Assembly: GCF_012932915.1 (NCBI RefSeq)
Contig: NZ_VCQU01000011.1
Span: 124,001-188,000, forward strand
Direction: 5' to 3'
Length of the DNA: 64,000 nt
DNA from: Antrihabitans stalactiti
GTDB taxonomy: Bacteria > Actinomycetota > Actinomycetes > Mycobacteriales > Mycobacteriaceae
The notes beneath the pieces were generated by a model. The model did not search any database. It saw only the letters and a program-made list of their open reading frames with translations, and had not been told where the DNA came from. The stretch's first letter is position 1, and every line of letters begins with the position of its first letter. Positions 1-8,401 of the stretch are shown here, in pieces. The position numbers and the translations under genes were made by a program.

Positions 1-783
1 GTACTGATGGCCGCCGACCTCGAGGCGTTCGGCGCCCTTCGCATACGGGTTGAGCGACATCGCCGGAATCCGATCCAGGAAGGCCGGATCTCGGAACGCG
101 AGCGCACCCACCGGCGGACCGCCCCAGGACGGCGCGCTCACGGCAACCACGTCTGCACCGAGTTCGTCGATGTCGATGTGCGCATATGGCGCCGCGCCGA
201 TCGCGTCGACGACAAGCAATCCGCCGACTTCGTGGACTCGGTCTGCAGCAACACGCACATCCGGCGCGGACCCAACGATCGGCGACGCCGCCGTCAGCGC
301 AACCAGCCGAGCAGTCGGACCGATCAGCTCCTCGAATTGCCACGCGGGCAGCTCGCACGTCTCGATCTCGACCTCGGCCCAACGCACATGAGCGCCGTAC
401 CGATTCGCGATGCGCAGCCACGGCGCAACGTTGGCCTCGTCATCGAGCCGCGACAGCACGATGCCCGTGCCGAGCCCGAGCCGCGAGCTGAGTGACTCCG
501 CGAGCCAAGCCAGCAACAACGCTCGATCCGGGCCGAGAACTACACCGGCAGGATCGCCACCCACGAGATCCGCGACCGCTTCGCGCGCGCTCTCGAGGAT
601 CGCCGCACTGCGCTGCGATGAGACGTGTCTCCCAGAATGTGAGAACGATGATGTGCGGAAACCGGTCGAAACCGCGCGCGAAACCGCGTCTGGGACCAGC
701 ATTCCCGCTTGCGGATCGAGATGAATCCAACCGTCGCCGAGTGACGGGATGCGGCCCCGGACACTCGCGACGTCGTATGTCAT
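1..783 (-). CDS. Cysteine desulfurase-like fold-type I aminotransferase (Rv3778c-like), 3' part outside window
   Basis: The 5' 261 codons of a minus-strand gene are visible, starting at ATG 783; the C-terminal part lies beyond position 1. The translation has the layout of the class-V aminotransferase/cysteine desulfurase family, including the PLP-pocket strand VVDAIGAAPYAHIDIDEL and the following SAPSWGGPPVGAL segment. In catalytic family members the latter segment reads like SAYKFFGP, with the Schiff-base lysine. Here that position is Ser, so PLP lysine chemistry is doubtful. The gene lies upstream of and divergent from bpa, matching the order Rv3778c-Rv3780 in M. tuberculosis. The 160 bp between the two genes should hold both promoters; no clear site was recognised there. 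Family assignment is by recognition, and function is unknown. Confidence 0.75.
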   Translation of the reverse strand, partial: MTYDVASVRGRIPSLGDGWIHLDPQAGMLVPDAVSRAVSTGFRTSSFSHSGRHVSSQRSAAILESAREAVADLVGGDPAGVVLGPDRALLLAWLAESLSSRLGLGTGIVLSRLDDEANVAPWLRIANRYGAHVRWAEVEIETCELPAWQFEELIGPTARLVALTAASPIVGSAPDVRVAADRVHEVGGLLVVDAIGAAPYAHIDIDELGADVVAVSAPSWGGPPVGALAFRDPAFLDRIPAMSLNPYAKGAERLEVGGHQY

Positions 784-942
784 GCCCGCCACTCTAAATG
801 GTCCGCGAACGACGTTGTGACGCACATCCCTGTCATTTGCGGTGCTCGACCTTCACTCCCGAAAATGTTCAGCCTTCGATCGGACAAGGATAGTTCCCTC
901 CGGAGTTGACGCAATTCGCCTCGGACGGGCAATGATGGGGTC

Positions 943-1509
943 ATGCAATCGGACAATGAAAAGGTCGTCGTTATCGGACCGGACGGGCAACCCTTGGCAC
1001 TCACTGCTGCAGTACCCGGCTCCCCGACCACCGAAACGAACGACGCCGACGGCGCCGACGGAGTGGAGCACGAATCGATCAGCGACATGGTCGAGCAGCC
1101 CGCGAAGGTAATGCGGATCGGCACGATGATCAAGCAGTTGCTGGAAGAAGTCCGAGCGGCGCCGCTCGACGACGCGAGCCGGAACCGGCTCAAGCAGATT
1201 CATCGCTCGTCGATCAGCGAACTGGAGGCGGGCCTTGCCCCGGAGCTTCGGGACGAATTGGAACGGCTCACGCTCCCCTTCAGCGACGAGTCGGTTCCTA
1301 CCGACGCCGAGTTGCGGATCGCGCAAGCTCAGCTCGTCGGCTGGTTGGAAGGTCTGTTCCACGGCATTCAGACCGCACTGTTCGCACAGCAGATGGCCGC
1401 TCGTGCGCAGCTGGAACAAATGCGCCAAGGTGCACTCCCGCCGGGAATCCACGTGGCTGACGGCCGCGGGGGCCAACCTGGCGTAGCGGGCACCGGGCAG
1501 TACCTCTGA
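943..1509 (+). CDS. bpa: Bacterial proteasome activator Bpa/PafE
   Basis: This 188-residue protein matches the Rv3780 family. It has a variable acidic N-terminus (about residues 1-45), a helical core (about 48-150) and the C-terminal tail GQYL (185-188). In known family members the tail docks into pockets of the 20S proteasome alpha ring. The oligomeric ring opens the gate for ATP- and Pup-independent degradation of unfolded proteins such as HspR. Length and tail agree with a full-length functional protein. It is followed 20 bp downstream by wzm, as in M. tuberculosis, but it probably forms its own functional unit. Confidence 0.93.
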   Translation: MQSDNEKVVVIGPDGQPLALTAAVPGSPTTETNDADGADGVEHESISDMVEQPAKVMRIGTMIKQLLEEVRAAPLDDASRNRLKQIHRSSISELEAGLAPELRDELERLTLPFSDESVPTDAELRIAQAQLVGWLEGLFHGIQTALFAQQMAARAQLEQMRQGALPPGIHVADGRGGQPGVAGTGQYL

Positions 1510-1529
1510 GCCGGGTAGGCTCGACACCC

Positions 1530-2396
1530 GTGCCAGCTCCTCCCACAGATACCGACGACCGCGCGTTACCCGTCTCCGACTCGCAGACGTTTGCGCGCGC
1601 GTTCAAGGATCTCCGGGACGGCTTCGGCCAACGCCAGCTCTGGCTGTCGCTCGGTTGGCAGGACATCAAGCAGCGCTACCGGCGATCGGTGCTCGGACCG
1701 TTCTGGATCACCATCGCGACCGGCTTCCAAGCCGCAGCCATGGGCATCCTCTACGCGGCGCTGCTCGACCTTCCGCTGAAAGAGTTCCTGCCGTACGTCA
1801 CCGTCGGCCTGATCATGTGGAATCTGATCGCCGCGAGCATTCTCGAGGGGTCGGAAGTGTTCATCGCCAACGAGGGGCTGATCAAGCAGCTGCCTTCGGC
1901 GTTGAGCGTTCACGTCTATCGGCTGGTGTGGCGCCAAATTCTATTTTTCGCGCACAACTTGCTGATCTATGTCGTCATGCTTGTGGCCTTCGGTGTGTGG
2001 CGAAACTTGCATTGGACCGTGGTGCTTGCCATCCCAGGCCTCGCGCTGTTGGTGCTGAACGCGATGTGGGTAAGCATCGTGTTCGGGATCTTCAGTACTC
2101 GTTACCGCGACATCGCTCCGATCCTCGGCAGCATGACGCTGATGCTTTTCGTGCTCACACCGATCATGTGGACGACGAAGACGTTGGAAGCCCAAGGCGG
2201 TCAGGTGGCCGATCGGGCGAAGCTCGCCGAGCTGAACCCGACGTTCCACTACCTCGAGATCGTTCGGGCGCCGCTGCTCGGCGAGGATCAGCACGCCTAT
2301 CACTGGTACATCGTCCTGGCCATCACAGCGGTCGGCTGGATTGTCGCGATTCTGGCTATGCGCAGCTATCGGGCGCGCGTGCCCTATTGGGTCTGA
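1530..2396 (+). CDS. wzm: Galactan export ABC transporter permease Wzm
   Basis: This 288-residue integral membrane protein of the ABC-2 family corresponds to RfbD/Rv3783. A cytoplasmic N-terminus includes the family-typical segment LGWQDIKQRYRRSVLGPFW (about residues 43-61). It is followed by about six hydrophobic segments. With Wzt it is expected to move the lipid-linked galactan precursor of arabinogalactan across the plasma membrane. The start is GTG 1530. wzt begins 9 bp downstream and glfT1 overlaps wzt, so the three form an operon as in other mycolata. Confidence 0.93.
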   Translation: MPAPPTDTDDRALPVSDSQTFARAFKDLRDGFGQRQLWLSLGWQDIKQRYRRSVLGPFWITIATGFQAAAMGILYAALLDLPLKEFLPYVTVGLIMWNLIAASILEGSEVFIANEGLIKQLPSALSVHVYRLVWRQILFFAHNLLIYVVMLVAFGVWRNLHWTVVLAIPGLALLVLNAMWVSIVFGIFSTRYRDIAPILGSMTLMLFVLTPIMWTTKTLEAQGGQVADRAKLAELNPTFHYLEIVRAPLLGEDQHAYHWYIVLAITAVGWIVAILAMRSYRARVPYWV

Positions 2397-2404
2397 GGGG
2401 CAAA

Positions 2405-3205
2405 ATGTCACGGATCGAAACGCACAACGCGTGGGTCGAATTTCCCATCTTCGATGCCAAGTCACGCTCGCTGAAAAAGGCTTTCCTCGGCAAAGCCGGC
2501 GGCGCGATCGGCCGCAATCCGTCCGATGTCGTGGTGGTCGAAGCCTTGCGCGACATCACCTTGTCGCTGAAGGAAGGCGACCGGATTGGGCTGGTCGGCC
2601 ACAACGGCGCAGGCAAGTCGACATTGCTGCGATTGCTGTCGGGGATCTATGAGCCCACGCGCGGCAGTGCGGCCATCCACGGTCGGGTGGCGCCCGTCTT
2701 CGACCTCGGCGTCGGCATGGACCCCGAGATCTCCGGCTACGAGAACATCATCATCCGCGGCCTCTTCCTCGGGCAAACGCGCAAACAGATGCTCGACAAG
2801 GTCGACGAGATTGCGGATTTCACCGAGCTCGGCGATTACCTCGACATGCCGCTACGGACCTACTCGACCGGCATGCGGGTCCGCCTCGCAATGGGCGTCG
2901 TGACCAGCATCGACCCGGAAATCCTGTTGCTCGACGAGGGCATCGGCGCCGTCGACGCAGAGTTCCTGAAGAAGGCCCGCAAGCGCTTGCAGGCGTTGGT
3001 GGCGCGGTCCGGCATTCTGGTGTTCGCGAGCCACTCCAACGAATTCCTGGCGCAGCTCTGCGACACCGCCATGTGGATCGATCACGGCACGATCCGGATG
3101 CAGGGCGAGATCGAAGACGTCGTTCGTGCGTACGAGGGTCCGGACGCTGCCGCACACGTTCGGCGCACGCTGGAGGAGATGGCGGCGGAAGAAGCACGTG
3201 AGTAA
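2405..3205 (+). CDS. wzt: Galactan export ABC transporter ATPase Wzt
   Basis: This 266-residue ABC ATPase corresponds to RfbE/Rv3781. The Walker A motif GHNGAGKST lies at about 65-73, the family signature YSTGMRVRLA at about 153-162, and the Walker B motif LLLDEG at about 174-179. It lacks the extra C-terminal carbohydrate-binding domain of O9a-type Wzt proteins, as is normal for mycobacterial Wzt. It powers Wzm for export of lipid-linked galactan. The start ATG 2405 is 9 bp after the wzm stop, and the gene end overlaps the glfT1 start by 8 bp, indicating translational coupling. Confidence 0.94.
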   Translation: MSRIETHNAWVEFPIFDAKSRSLKKAFLGKAGGAIGRNPSDVVVVEALRDITLSLKEGDRIGLVGHNGAGKSTLLRLLSGIYEPTRGSAAIHGRVAPVFDLGVGMDPEISGYENIIIRGLFLGQTRKQMLDKVDEIADFTELGDYLDMPLRTYSTGMRVRLAMGVVTSIDPEILLLDEGIGAVDAEFLKKARKRLQALVARSGILVFASHSNEFLAQLCDTAMWIDHGTIRMQGEIEDVVRAYEGPDAAAHVRRTLEEMAAEEARE

Positions 3206-4088
3206 CCCGCGCATCGTCGCCGTCGTCGTCACCCACCGGCGGCGGGAGCTGCTGAGCGAGTCGTTGAAAGTCTTGGCTACGCAGTCTCGCCCGGTCGACC
3301 ACCTGGTCGTCGTCGACAACGGGAATGAAGCCGAGGTGAAGGCGCTGGTCGAGGGTCAACCGATCCCGACCACCTATCTCGGCTCGGCACACAATCTCGG
3401 CGGCGCGGGCGGCTTCGCACTCGGGATCTTGTACGCGTTGTCGCTGGGTGCCGACTGGGTCTGGCTAGCGGACGACGACGGCCGACCAGACGGTCCGGAG
3501 GTGTTGGCGACGCTGCTCGACTGCGCGCAACGCAATGGCCTCGAAGAGGTCTCACCGGTCGTGTGCGATATCGACGACCCGGACCGCTTGGCCTTCCCAT
3601 TGCGACGCGGCGTCGTGTGGCGACGCAAGCGATCGGAGTTGGGCAACGAGGATCTCCTGCCTGGAATCGCCTCACTGTTCAACGGAGCGTTGTTGTCGTC
3701 CACGGCGATCGAGGCAGTCGGCGTGCCGGACCTGCGACTCTTCGTCCGTGGCGATGAGGTCGAGGTTCATCGACGATTGGTACGGTCCGGGCTGGCGTTC
3801 GGCACCTGCTTGCAGACCGCGTACCTGCACCCCAATGGCGCCGCCGAATTCAAGCCGATACTCGGTGGCCGGATGCACACGCAATATCCCGACGATCCGA
3901 CGAAGCGGTTCTTCACCTACCGCAACCGTGGCTATGTAATGGCTCAGCCCGGCATGCGTCGGTTGCTGCCGCAGGAGTGGATCCGCTTCGGCTGGTACTT
4001 CCTGATCACGACCCGCGACCCCGCCGGCCTGCGCGAATGGCTGCATCTACGCAAGCTCGGCCGCAAAGAACGCTTCACCAGGCCTTAG
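3198..4088 (+). CDS. glfT1: Galactofuranosyltransferase GlfT1
   Basis: This 296-residue GT2 enzyme corresponds to Rv3782. It transfers the first galactofuranose residues from UDP-Galf onto the decaprenyl-PP-GlcNAc-Rha linker. The N-terminal GT-A fold shows VAVVVTHRR at the start, the acceptor-site segment NLGGAGGFALG (about 66-76) and the metal-binding DDD triad at about 92-94 in WLADDDGRPDG. GTG 3198 was chosen because it overlaps wzt by 8 bp and gives the usual family length. The gene ends immediately before a long palindrome that probably terminates the operon. Confidence 0.93.
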   Translation: MSNPRIVAVVVTHRRRELLSESLKVLATQSRPVDHLVVVDNGNEAEVKALVEGQPIPTTYLGSAHNLGGAGGFALGILYALSLGADWVWLADDDGRPDGPEVLATLLDCAQRNGLEEVSPVVCDIDDPDRLAFPLRRGVVWRRKRSELGNEDLLPGIASLFNGALLSSTAIEAVGVPDLRLFVRGDEVEVHRRLVRSGLAFGTCLQTAYLHPNGAAEFKPILGGRMHTQYPDDPTKRFFTYRNRGYVMAQPGMRRLLPQEWIRFGWYFLITTRDPAGLREWLHLRKLGRKERFTRP

Positions 4089-4142
4089 CCCAACCGTGCG
4101 CGAGTTTCACCCCTCCGGGGGTGAGACTCGCGCACGGTTGGG
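4089..4142. terminator. 54-bp palindrome after glfT1 (family 2, copy 1)
   Basis: Starting one base after the glfT1 stop codon, two 25-bp arms pair with one wobble mismatch around the tetraloop TCCG, which is of the stable UNCG type. The inner sequence GTTTCACCCC/GGGGTGA recurs in a palindrome at 44876-44915. No T-run follows, so it is not a textbook intrinsic terminator. Its place at the end of the wzm-wzt-glfT1 operon nevertheless suggests transcript termination or 3'-end protection. Confidence 0.75.
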
Positions 4143-4215
4143 TGGTGAGCGTTTGTGCGTGAAAATCCCGTAAACCTCGCATGTTCAGTCACGTCTTTTG
4201 CTAGCGTCGTTGCCC

Positions 4216-5385
4216 ATGGGGATTCGTCGTGCCGTCGGCGTAGCAGTCGTTGCCTGCGCCCTCGCGGCCACTCCGGCAGCAGCGGATCCGCTCTATCTCC
4301 CGCCCCAGGACCTCGCCGCCCATGCCAACGGCGAGATCTTGCAGTCCCGCGAGATTGCGGCTTCGGCGTTGCTCGTCCCGCTGCCTGTGCGGTCGTGGCA
4401 GGTGCAGTACAAATCGTCGGACTCCGACGACAACGCCACGACAGGCGTCGCCACGATCCTCGTGCCGAACACACCCTGGCCGGGGCCCGGACCGCGCCCG
4501 CTGGTGGCGTTCCAAGCGGCGATCGACAGCGTCGGCACTCGATGCGATCCGTCCTACGCGATCCGGGACGGCATTCAGACGACCGGTTTCACCAATTCAC
4601 AAGCCGAAATGCCATTCGCACTCGCTGGATTGCTACGCGGGTGGGCGCTCGTCATCGCCGACTTCCAGGGCCCGCAGGCGCGCTTCTTCGACGGTCCGCA
4701 GAATGCGCACAGCGTGCTCGACGCGATTCGGGCGACGCTGCGTTTTGCGCCAGCTGGTCTGCCGACCTCCACGCCCATCGGCGCATACGGCGTCTCGGGT
4801 GGTGCGTTCGCGACCGCGTGGGCCGCCAAATTGCAGCCGTCGTACGCCCCTGAGATCCCGCTGGCTGCAGCACTGCTCGGCGACCTGCCCGCCCGACCTG
4901 CGTCGCTGAACGGCATCAATCGCGGGCCAGAGGCTGGGCTTCTAGTTCTCGCTCTCGTCGCGGCCGTGCGAAACAATCCGGAGTCGCGACTCGAGGAACT
5001 GCTCAACGAACGTGGTCGGGCGGTGCTCGCAGAGAATCAGACCGCCTGCGCAAGCGAGCTACTGCCGAAATACCTGAATGCCGACATCAACGAATTCAGC
5101 GCTGTCCCGGACCTTTTCGCCGAGCCACGAGTGCAGGCAGTGCTCGCGGCGCAGAACCTCGGAACTTGCGCACCTGCCGCGCCGCTGTACGTGTATCACA
5201 GCGTTGCCGACGAACTGATTCCGATCGACAGCGTCGACGCCACAGTTGCGGAGTACCGCGCCCACGGCACTGACGTCACCTATGTGCGGTCGCAGATACC
5301 GACTCATACCGGTGCGGGGTGGGGCGAACTGCCCGGCGGACTGACCTTCCTCGCCGACCGTCTTACCCGAGAGGCTTATCGATGA
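4216..5385 (+). CDS. Secreted lipase, LIP/CAL-A family
   Basis: This 389-residue exported alpha/beta hydrolase belongs to the secretory lipase family (PF03583). A signal peptide with hydrophobic core and AAAD cleavage region spans about residues 1-23. The nucleophile motif is YGVSGG, with Ser194. A catalytic Asp in VADELIP and a His in PTHTGAGWGE lie near the C-terminus. It probably hydrolyses acyl esters outside the cell. ATG 4216 gives a compact signal peptide. The stop overlaps the start of the next lipase gene by 4 bp (ATGA), so the two form an operon of secreted esterases. Confidence 0.85.
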   Translation: MGIRRAVGVAVVACALAATPAAADPLYLPPQDLAAHANGEILQSREIAASALLVPLPVRSWQVQYKSSDSDDNATTGVATILVPNTPWPGPGPRPLVAFQAAIDSVGTRCDPSYAIRDGIQTTGFTNSQAEMPFALAGLLRGWALVIADFQGPQARFFDGPQNAHSVLDAIRATLRFAPAGLPTSTPIGAYGVSGGAFATAWAAKLQPSYAPEIPLAAALLGDLPARPASLNGINRGPEAGLLVLALVAAVRNNPESRLEELLNERGRAVLAENQTACASELLPKYLNADINEFSAVPDLFAEPRVQAVLAAQNLGTCAPAAPLYVYHSVADELIPIDSVDATVAEYRAHGTDVTYVRSQIPTHTGAGWGELPGGLTFLADRLTREAYR

Positions 5386-6230
5386 ACCTGCGCACGACGA
5401 CAGCGCTCGCGGCGATGGCAGGAACGATTCTCACGGGGATTGCAAACCCGGCACATGCCGAACCACGGACCATGTTTCAGCACTACGTATCGCTCGGTGA
5501 TTCCTATGCCGCGGTCGCCGACCACACGTCGCTGCGGGGCGAGCCCGGTTGTTTCCGGTCGACCAAGAACTACGCCTCCGACCTTGCGGCGATGCTGGGC
5601 GTCCGCCGCCACGATGACGCTAGTTGCGGCGACGCCAAAACCGAGAACATGACGCAACCGCAGCCGATTACGGGTGGCGTCAACCCCCCTCAATTCGACG
5701 CGATCACCCCCGACACAGACCTCGTGACCGTCAGCATCGGCGGCAACGACGTCGGAGCCGTCACTGCACTTGCAACGTGTGGGATGTACGGGCTGCTCGA
5801 CCGTGCAGGCAACCCTTGCCAACAGATGAACGGACTCGAGTCGATAAACGGCCCGTTGGCCGATGTCGCGGACCGCGTCGGCAGGGTGGTCGAAGGAATC
5901 CGGGCCCGCGCGCCGAAGGCCACGATCGTCTACGTCGGCTATCTCGCACCGCTGCCGGAGGCCGGTCCGTGCGCGACCACACCGATTGCCGACGGCGATA
6001 TTCCTTACATCAAGGCCGTGCACAAGAGGATGGTCGACACCTTCACCGCAGCGGCCTCGGCGCACGGCGCATTGATAGTCGACGCAAGCGCCGTGACCGG
6101 CCACGACTTGTGCCAGCCGGCGGGGGTGCGGTGGGTCGAACCATTGCTGCCGTCGACCATCACGAGCCCTTTTCACCCGAACGCCGCAGGTCAGGCCGCA
6201 GTCGCGGACCTGATCGCTGCAGCGCTCTAG
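5382..6230 (+). CDS. Secreted SGNH/GDSL-family esterase or lipase
   Basis: This is a 282-residue exported hydrolase. A signal peptide (about 1-26) ends at AHA. SGNH block I is YVSLGDSYAA, with catalytic Ser41. The glycine block appears in ISLGGNDVG-like form (SIGGNDVG), and the C-terminal catalytic Asp/His pair lies in SPFHPNAAGQ. The closest known types are actinobacterial secreted lipases of the Streptomyces SGNH group. The gene is translationally coupled to the upstream lipase by a 4-bp overlap, suggesting joint export for lipid scavenging. The substrate cannot be inferred. Confidence 0.87.
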   Translation: MNLRTTTALAAMAGTILTGIANPAHAEPRTMFQHYVSLGDSYAAVADHTSLRGEPGCFRSTKNYASDLAAMLGVRRHDDASCGDAKTENMTQPQPITGGVNPPQFDAITPDTDLVTVSIGGNDVGAVTALATCGMYGLLDRAGNPCQQMNGLESINGPLADVADRVGRVVEGIRARAPKATIVYVGYLAPLPEAGPCATTPIADGDIPYIKAVHKRMVDTFTAAASAHGALIVDASAVTGHDLCQPAGVRWVEPLLPSTITSPFHPNAAGQAAVADLIAAAL

Positions 6231-6389
6231 CTCCTCCAGAAAAACCTCTTGCGAGTCCCTATGCGGACCTGTCATTCTCGAAATCACTGAATTCGCGTCG
6301 AGTAGAGGGAGGGTGTCGGTCCATGTTTGTCACGCCGGGTTTTGTGCTGCACACCCTCGAAAACCCTCCTCGATGAAAGAACCACTACG

Positions 6390-7442
6390 TTGTTTGATCC
6401 TGGCCAGCTCGGCCGCTACGGCTGGACCGACGCTGTTTCCGCACGTTTCACCCCGCATCTCACCGACGACCTGATTCCCGCTCGCGTCACGCGAGTCGAC
6501 CGCGGCGAATGCGACACCATCACATCCACTGGACCGATTCGCGCTCGAATCGCCGAGCACTATCTGTGCACCGGCGACTGGGTGACGATCGGTGACCGCG
6601 GCGGCCACCCGACGGTGGTCGACCTCGTCCCCCGCCACGGCACGATCATGCGGTCGTCGGCGTCGGCGCGGTCGGAGGCACAGGTCCTCGCGGCCAATGT
6701 CGATACGGTCCTCGTCGTGACCGCCATCGACGGCGACGTCGACCTCGGGAGGATCGAGCGCATGCTCGCCCTCGCGTGGGAAAGCGGCGCGACGCCGGTC
6801 GTCGTGCTGACGAAGGCTGACGCAGTACCGGATCCGGCGTTGGCACTTGCCGAAGTCGGCGCCGTTGCGCCGGGAGCCACCGTCCTTGCCGTCAGCGCCC
6901 GGACCGCGGAAGGCATCGACATCCTCACTGCTGTTCTCGACGGGACGGTCGCGCTGATCGGTCCGTCGGGTGCTGGCAAATCGACGTTGGCGAACACGTT
7001 GCTCGGCGAGGATCTGCTCGCCACCAACGACGTCCGGGCTGTCGACGGCAAAGGCCGGCACACCACGGTCCACCGTGAGTTGATTCCGCTGCCGTCCGGT
7101 GGCGCGCTGATCGACACTCCTGGATTGCGCGGGATCGGCCTCTGGGACGCGGCGGAGGGAATCGAGCTTGCCTTCCGTGACATCGAAGAGCTTGCACAGC
7201 ATTGCCGCTTCGACGACTGCGCGCACGTGGCCGAGCCTGGGTGCGCTGTGCTGGGAGCCGTCGAATCGGGCGATCTTCCGCAACGCCGACTGGACAGCTA
7301 TCGCAAGCTGACGCGCGAAAATGATTGGGTGGCAGCACGTTCGGACGCCCGATTGCAGTCGGAACGGACTCGTGCGGTGAAGTCGCAATCACGGGCGCTG
7401 CGGCAGCTGTACAACAACCGCCGATCCTGGCAATCCCGCTGA
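6390..7442 (+). CDS. rsgA: Small ribosomal subunit biogenesis GTPase RsgA
   Basis: This circularly permuted GTPase acts in late 30S maturation. An N-terminal OB-like domain is followed by the permuted motifs: TKAD (G4) precedes the P-loop GPSGAGKST at about 191-199, and DTPG (G3) follows. The zinc-binding segment HCRFDDCAH with a further Cys lies near 271-284. TTG 6390 was chosen because the family-like sequence starts there. An in-frame upstream start at 6327 would add 21 residues without similarity. The 159 bp upstream contain no other gene. Confidence 0.88.
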   Translation: MFDPGQLGRYGWTDAVSARFTPHLTDDLIPARVTRVDRGECDTITSTGPIRARIAEHYLCTGDWVTIGDRGGHPTVVDLVPRHGTIMRSSASARSEAQVLAANVDTVLVVTAIDGDVDLGRIERMLALAWESGATPVVVLTKADAVPDPALALAEVGAVAPGATVLAVSARTAEGIDILTAVLDGTVALIGPSGAGKSTLANTLLGEDLLATNDVRAVDGKGRHTTVHRELIPLPSGGALIDTPGLRGIGLWDAAEGIELAFRDIEELAQHCRFDDCAHVAEPGCAVLGAVESGDLPQRRLDSYRKLTRENDWVAARSDARLQSERTRAVKSQSRALRQLYNNRRSWQSR

Positions 7443-7514
7443 GTCGACCCATGATCACCTGGATACTCTGCTGAGGAGGCAAAGCCGCCGCAGACGAGAT
7501 CTCAGGGAGCGCAG

Positions 7515-8372
7515 ATGACCACATCGGACGCAAAGCCGCTGGCCGGCAGAACAATGATCATGTCGGGAGGTAGCCGCGGAATCGGTCTCGCGATCGCTCT
7601 GCGTGCTGCCGCCGACGGCGCGAACATCACGCTGATCGCGAAGACCGACACCCCGAATCCCAAGGTGCCGGGCACGATTCACACGGCAGCAGCAGAGCTG
7701 GAGGCGGCTGGCGGTCAGGTGCTGGCGTTCGTCGGCGACGTGCGAAACGACGATGCTGTCGCCGAAGCCGTCCGGCAGACGACCGAGCGGTTCGGCGGCA
7801 TCGACATCGTCGTCAACAATGCCAGCGCGATCGATCTGAGTCCGACCGATGTTATCCCGATGAAGAAGTACGACCTGATGCAGGACATCAACTGTCGGGG
7901 CAGCTTCCTGCTGTCGAAGCTGTCGATTCCGGCGCTGCGCGAATCGGCTAAGGCGGGTCGCAATCCGCACATCTTGACGTTGTCACCCCCGCTCAATCTC
8001 AATCCGAAATGGGCCGGTACGGCGTTGGCGTACACGATCGCGAAATACGGCATGAGCCTGACAACGCTCGGACTCGCCGAGGAGCTGAAGAAGGACGGCA
8101 TCGGGGTCAATTCGCTCTGGCCACGCACCACGATCGCGACCGCGGCCGTGAAGAACCTGCTCGGCGGCGACGACATGATGAATGCGTCGCGTACTCCCGA
8201 CATCTATGCCGACGCGGCGTACATCGTGCTGACATCGCCGAGCACCGAGGCCACTGGAAACTTCTACATCGACGATGAGGTGATGGCGAGCGCGGGCGTG
8301 ACCGATCTGGAAAAGTACCGGGCAGGGACGCCAGGTACCGAACTTCAGCTCGACCTTTTCCTGGACGCCTAG
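7515..8372 (+). CDS. Short-chain dehydrogenase/reductase, HSDL2-like
   Basis: This 285-residue SDR has the cofactor motif GGSRGIG near residue 19, the NNAS motif, and the catalytic YTIAK (YxxxK). The segment around KTDTPNPKVPGTIHTAA and the WPRTTIAT region are typical of hydroxysteroid-dehydrogenase-like 2 proteins. These are often linked to lipid or sterol metabolism, but the substrate is unknown. A purine-rich region (GGGAGCGCAG) precedes ATG 7515. It stands alone between rsgA and the GGDEF/EAL gene, all on the plus strand. Confidence 0.85.
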   Translation: MTTSDAKPLAGRTMIMSGGSRGIGLAIALRAAADGANITLIAKTDTPNPKVPGTIHTAAAELEAAGGQVLAFVGDVRNDDAVAEAVRQTTERFGGIDIVVNNASAIDLSPTDVIPMKKYDLMQDINCRGSFLLSKLSIPALRESAKAGRNPHILTLSPPLNLNPKWAGTALAYTIAKYGMSLTTLGLAEELKKDGIGVNSLWPRTTIATAAVKNLLGGDDMMNASRTPDIYADAAYIVLTSPSTEATGNFYIDDEVMASAGVTDLEKYRAGTPGTELQLDLFLDA

Positions 8373-8401
8373 TCCGGCTCGGCCCCGGGGAGGACACGAG
8401 G

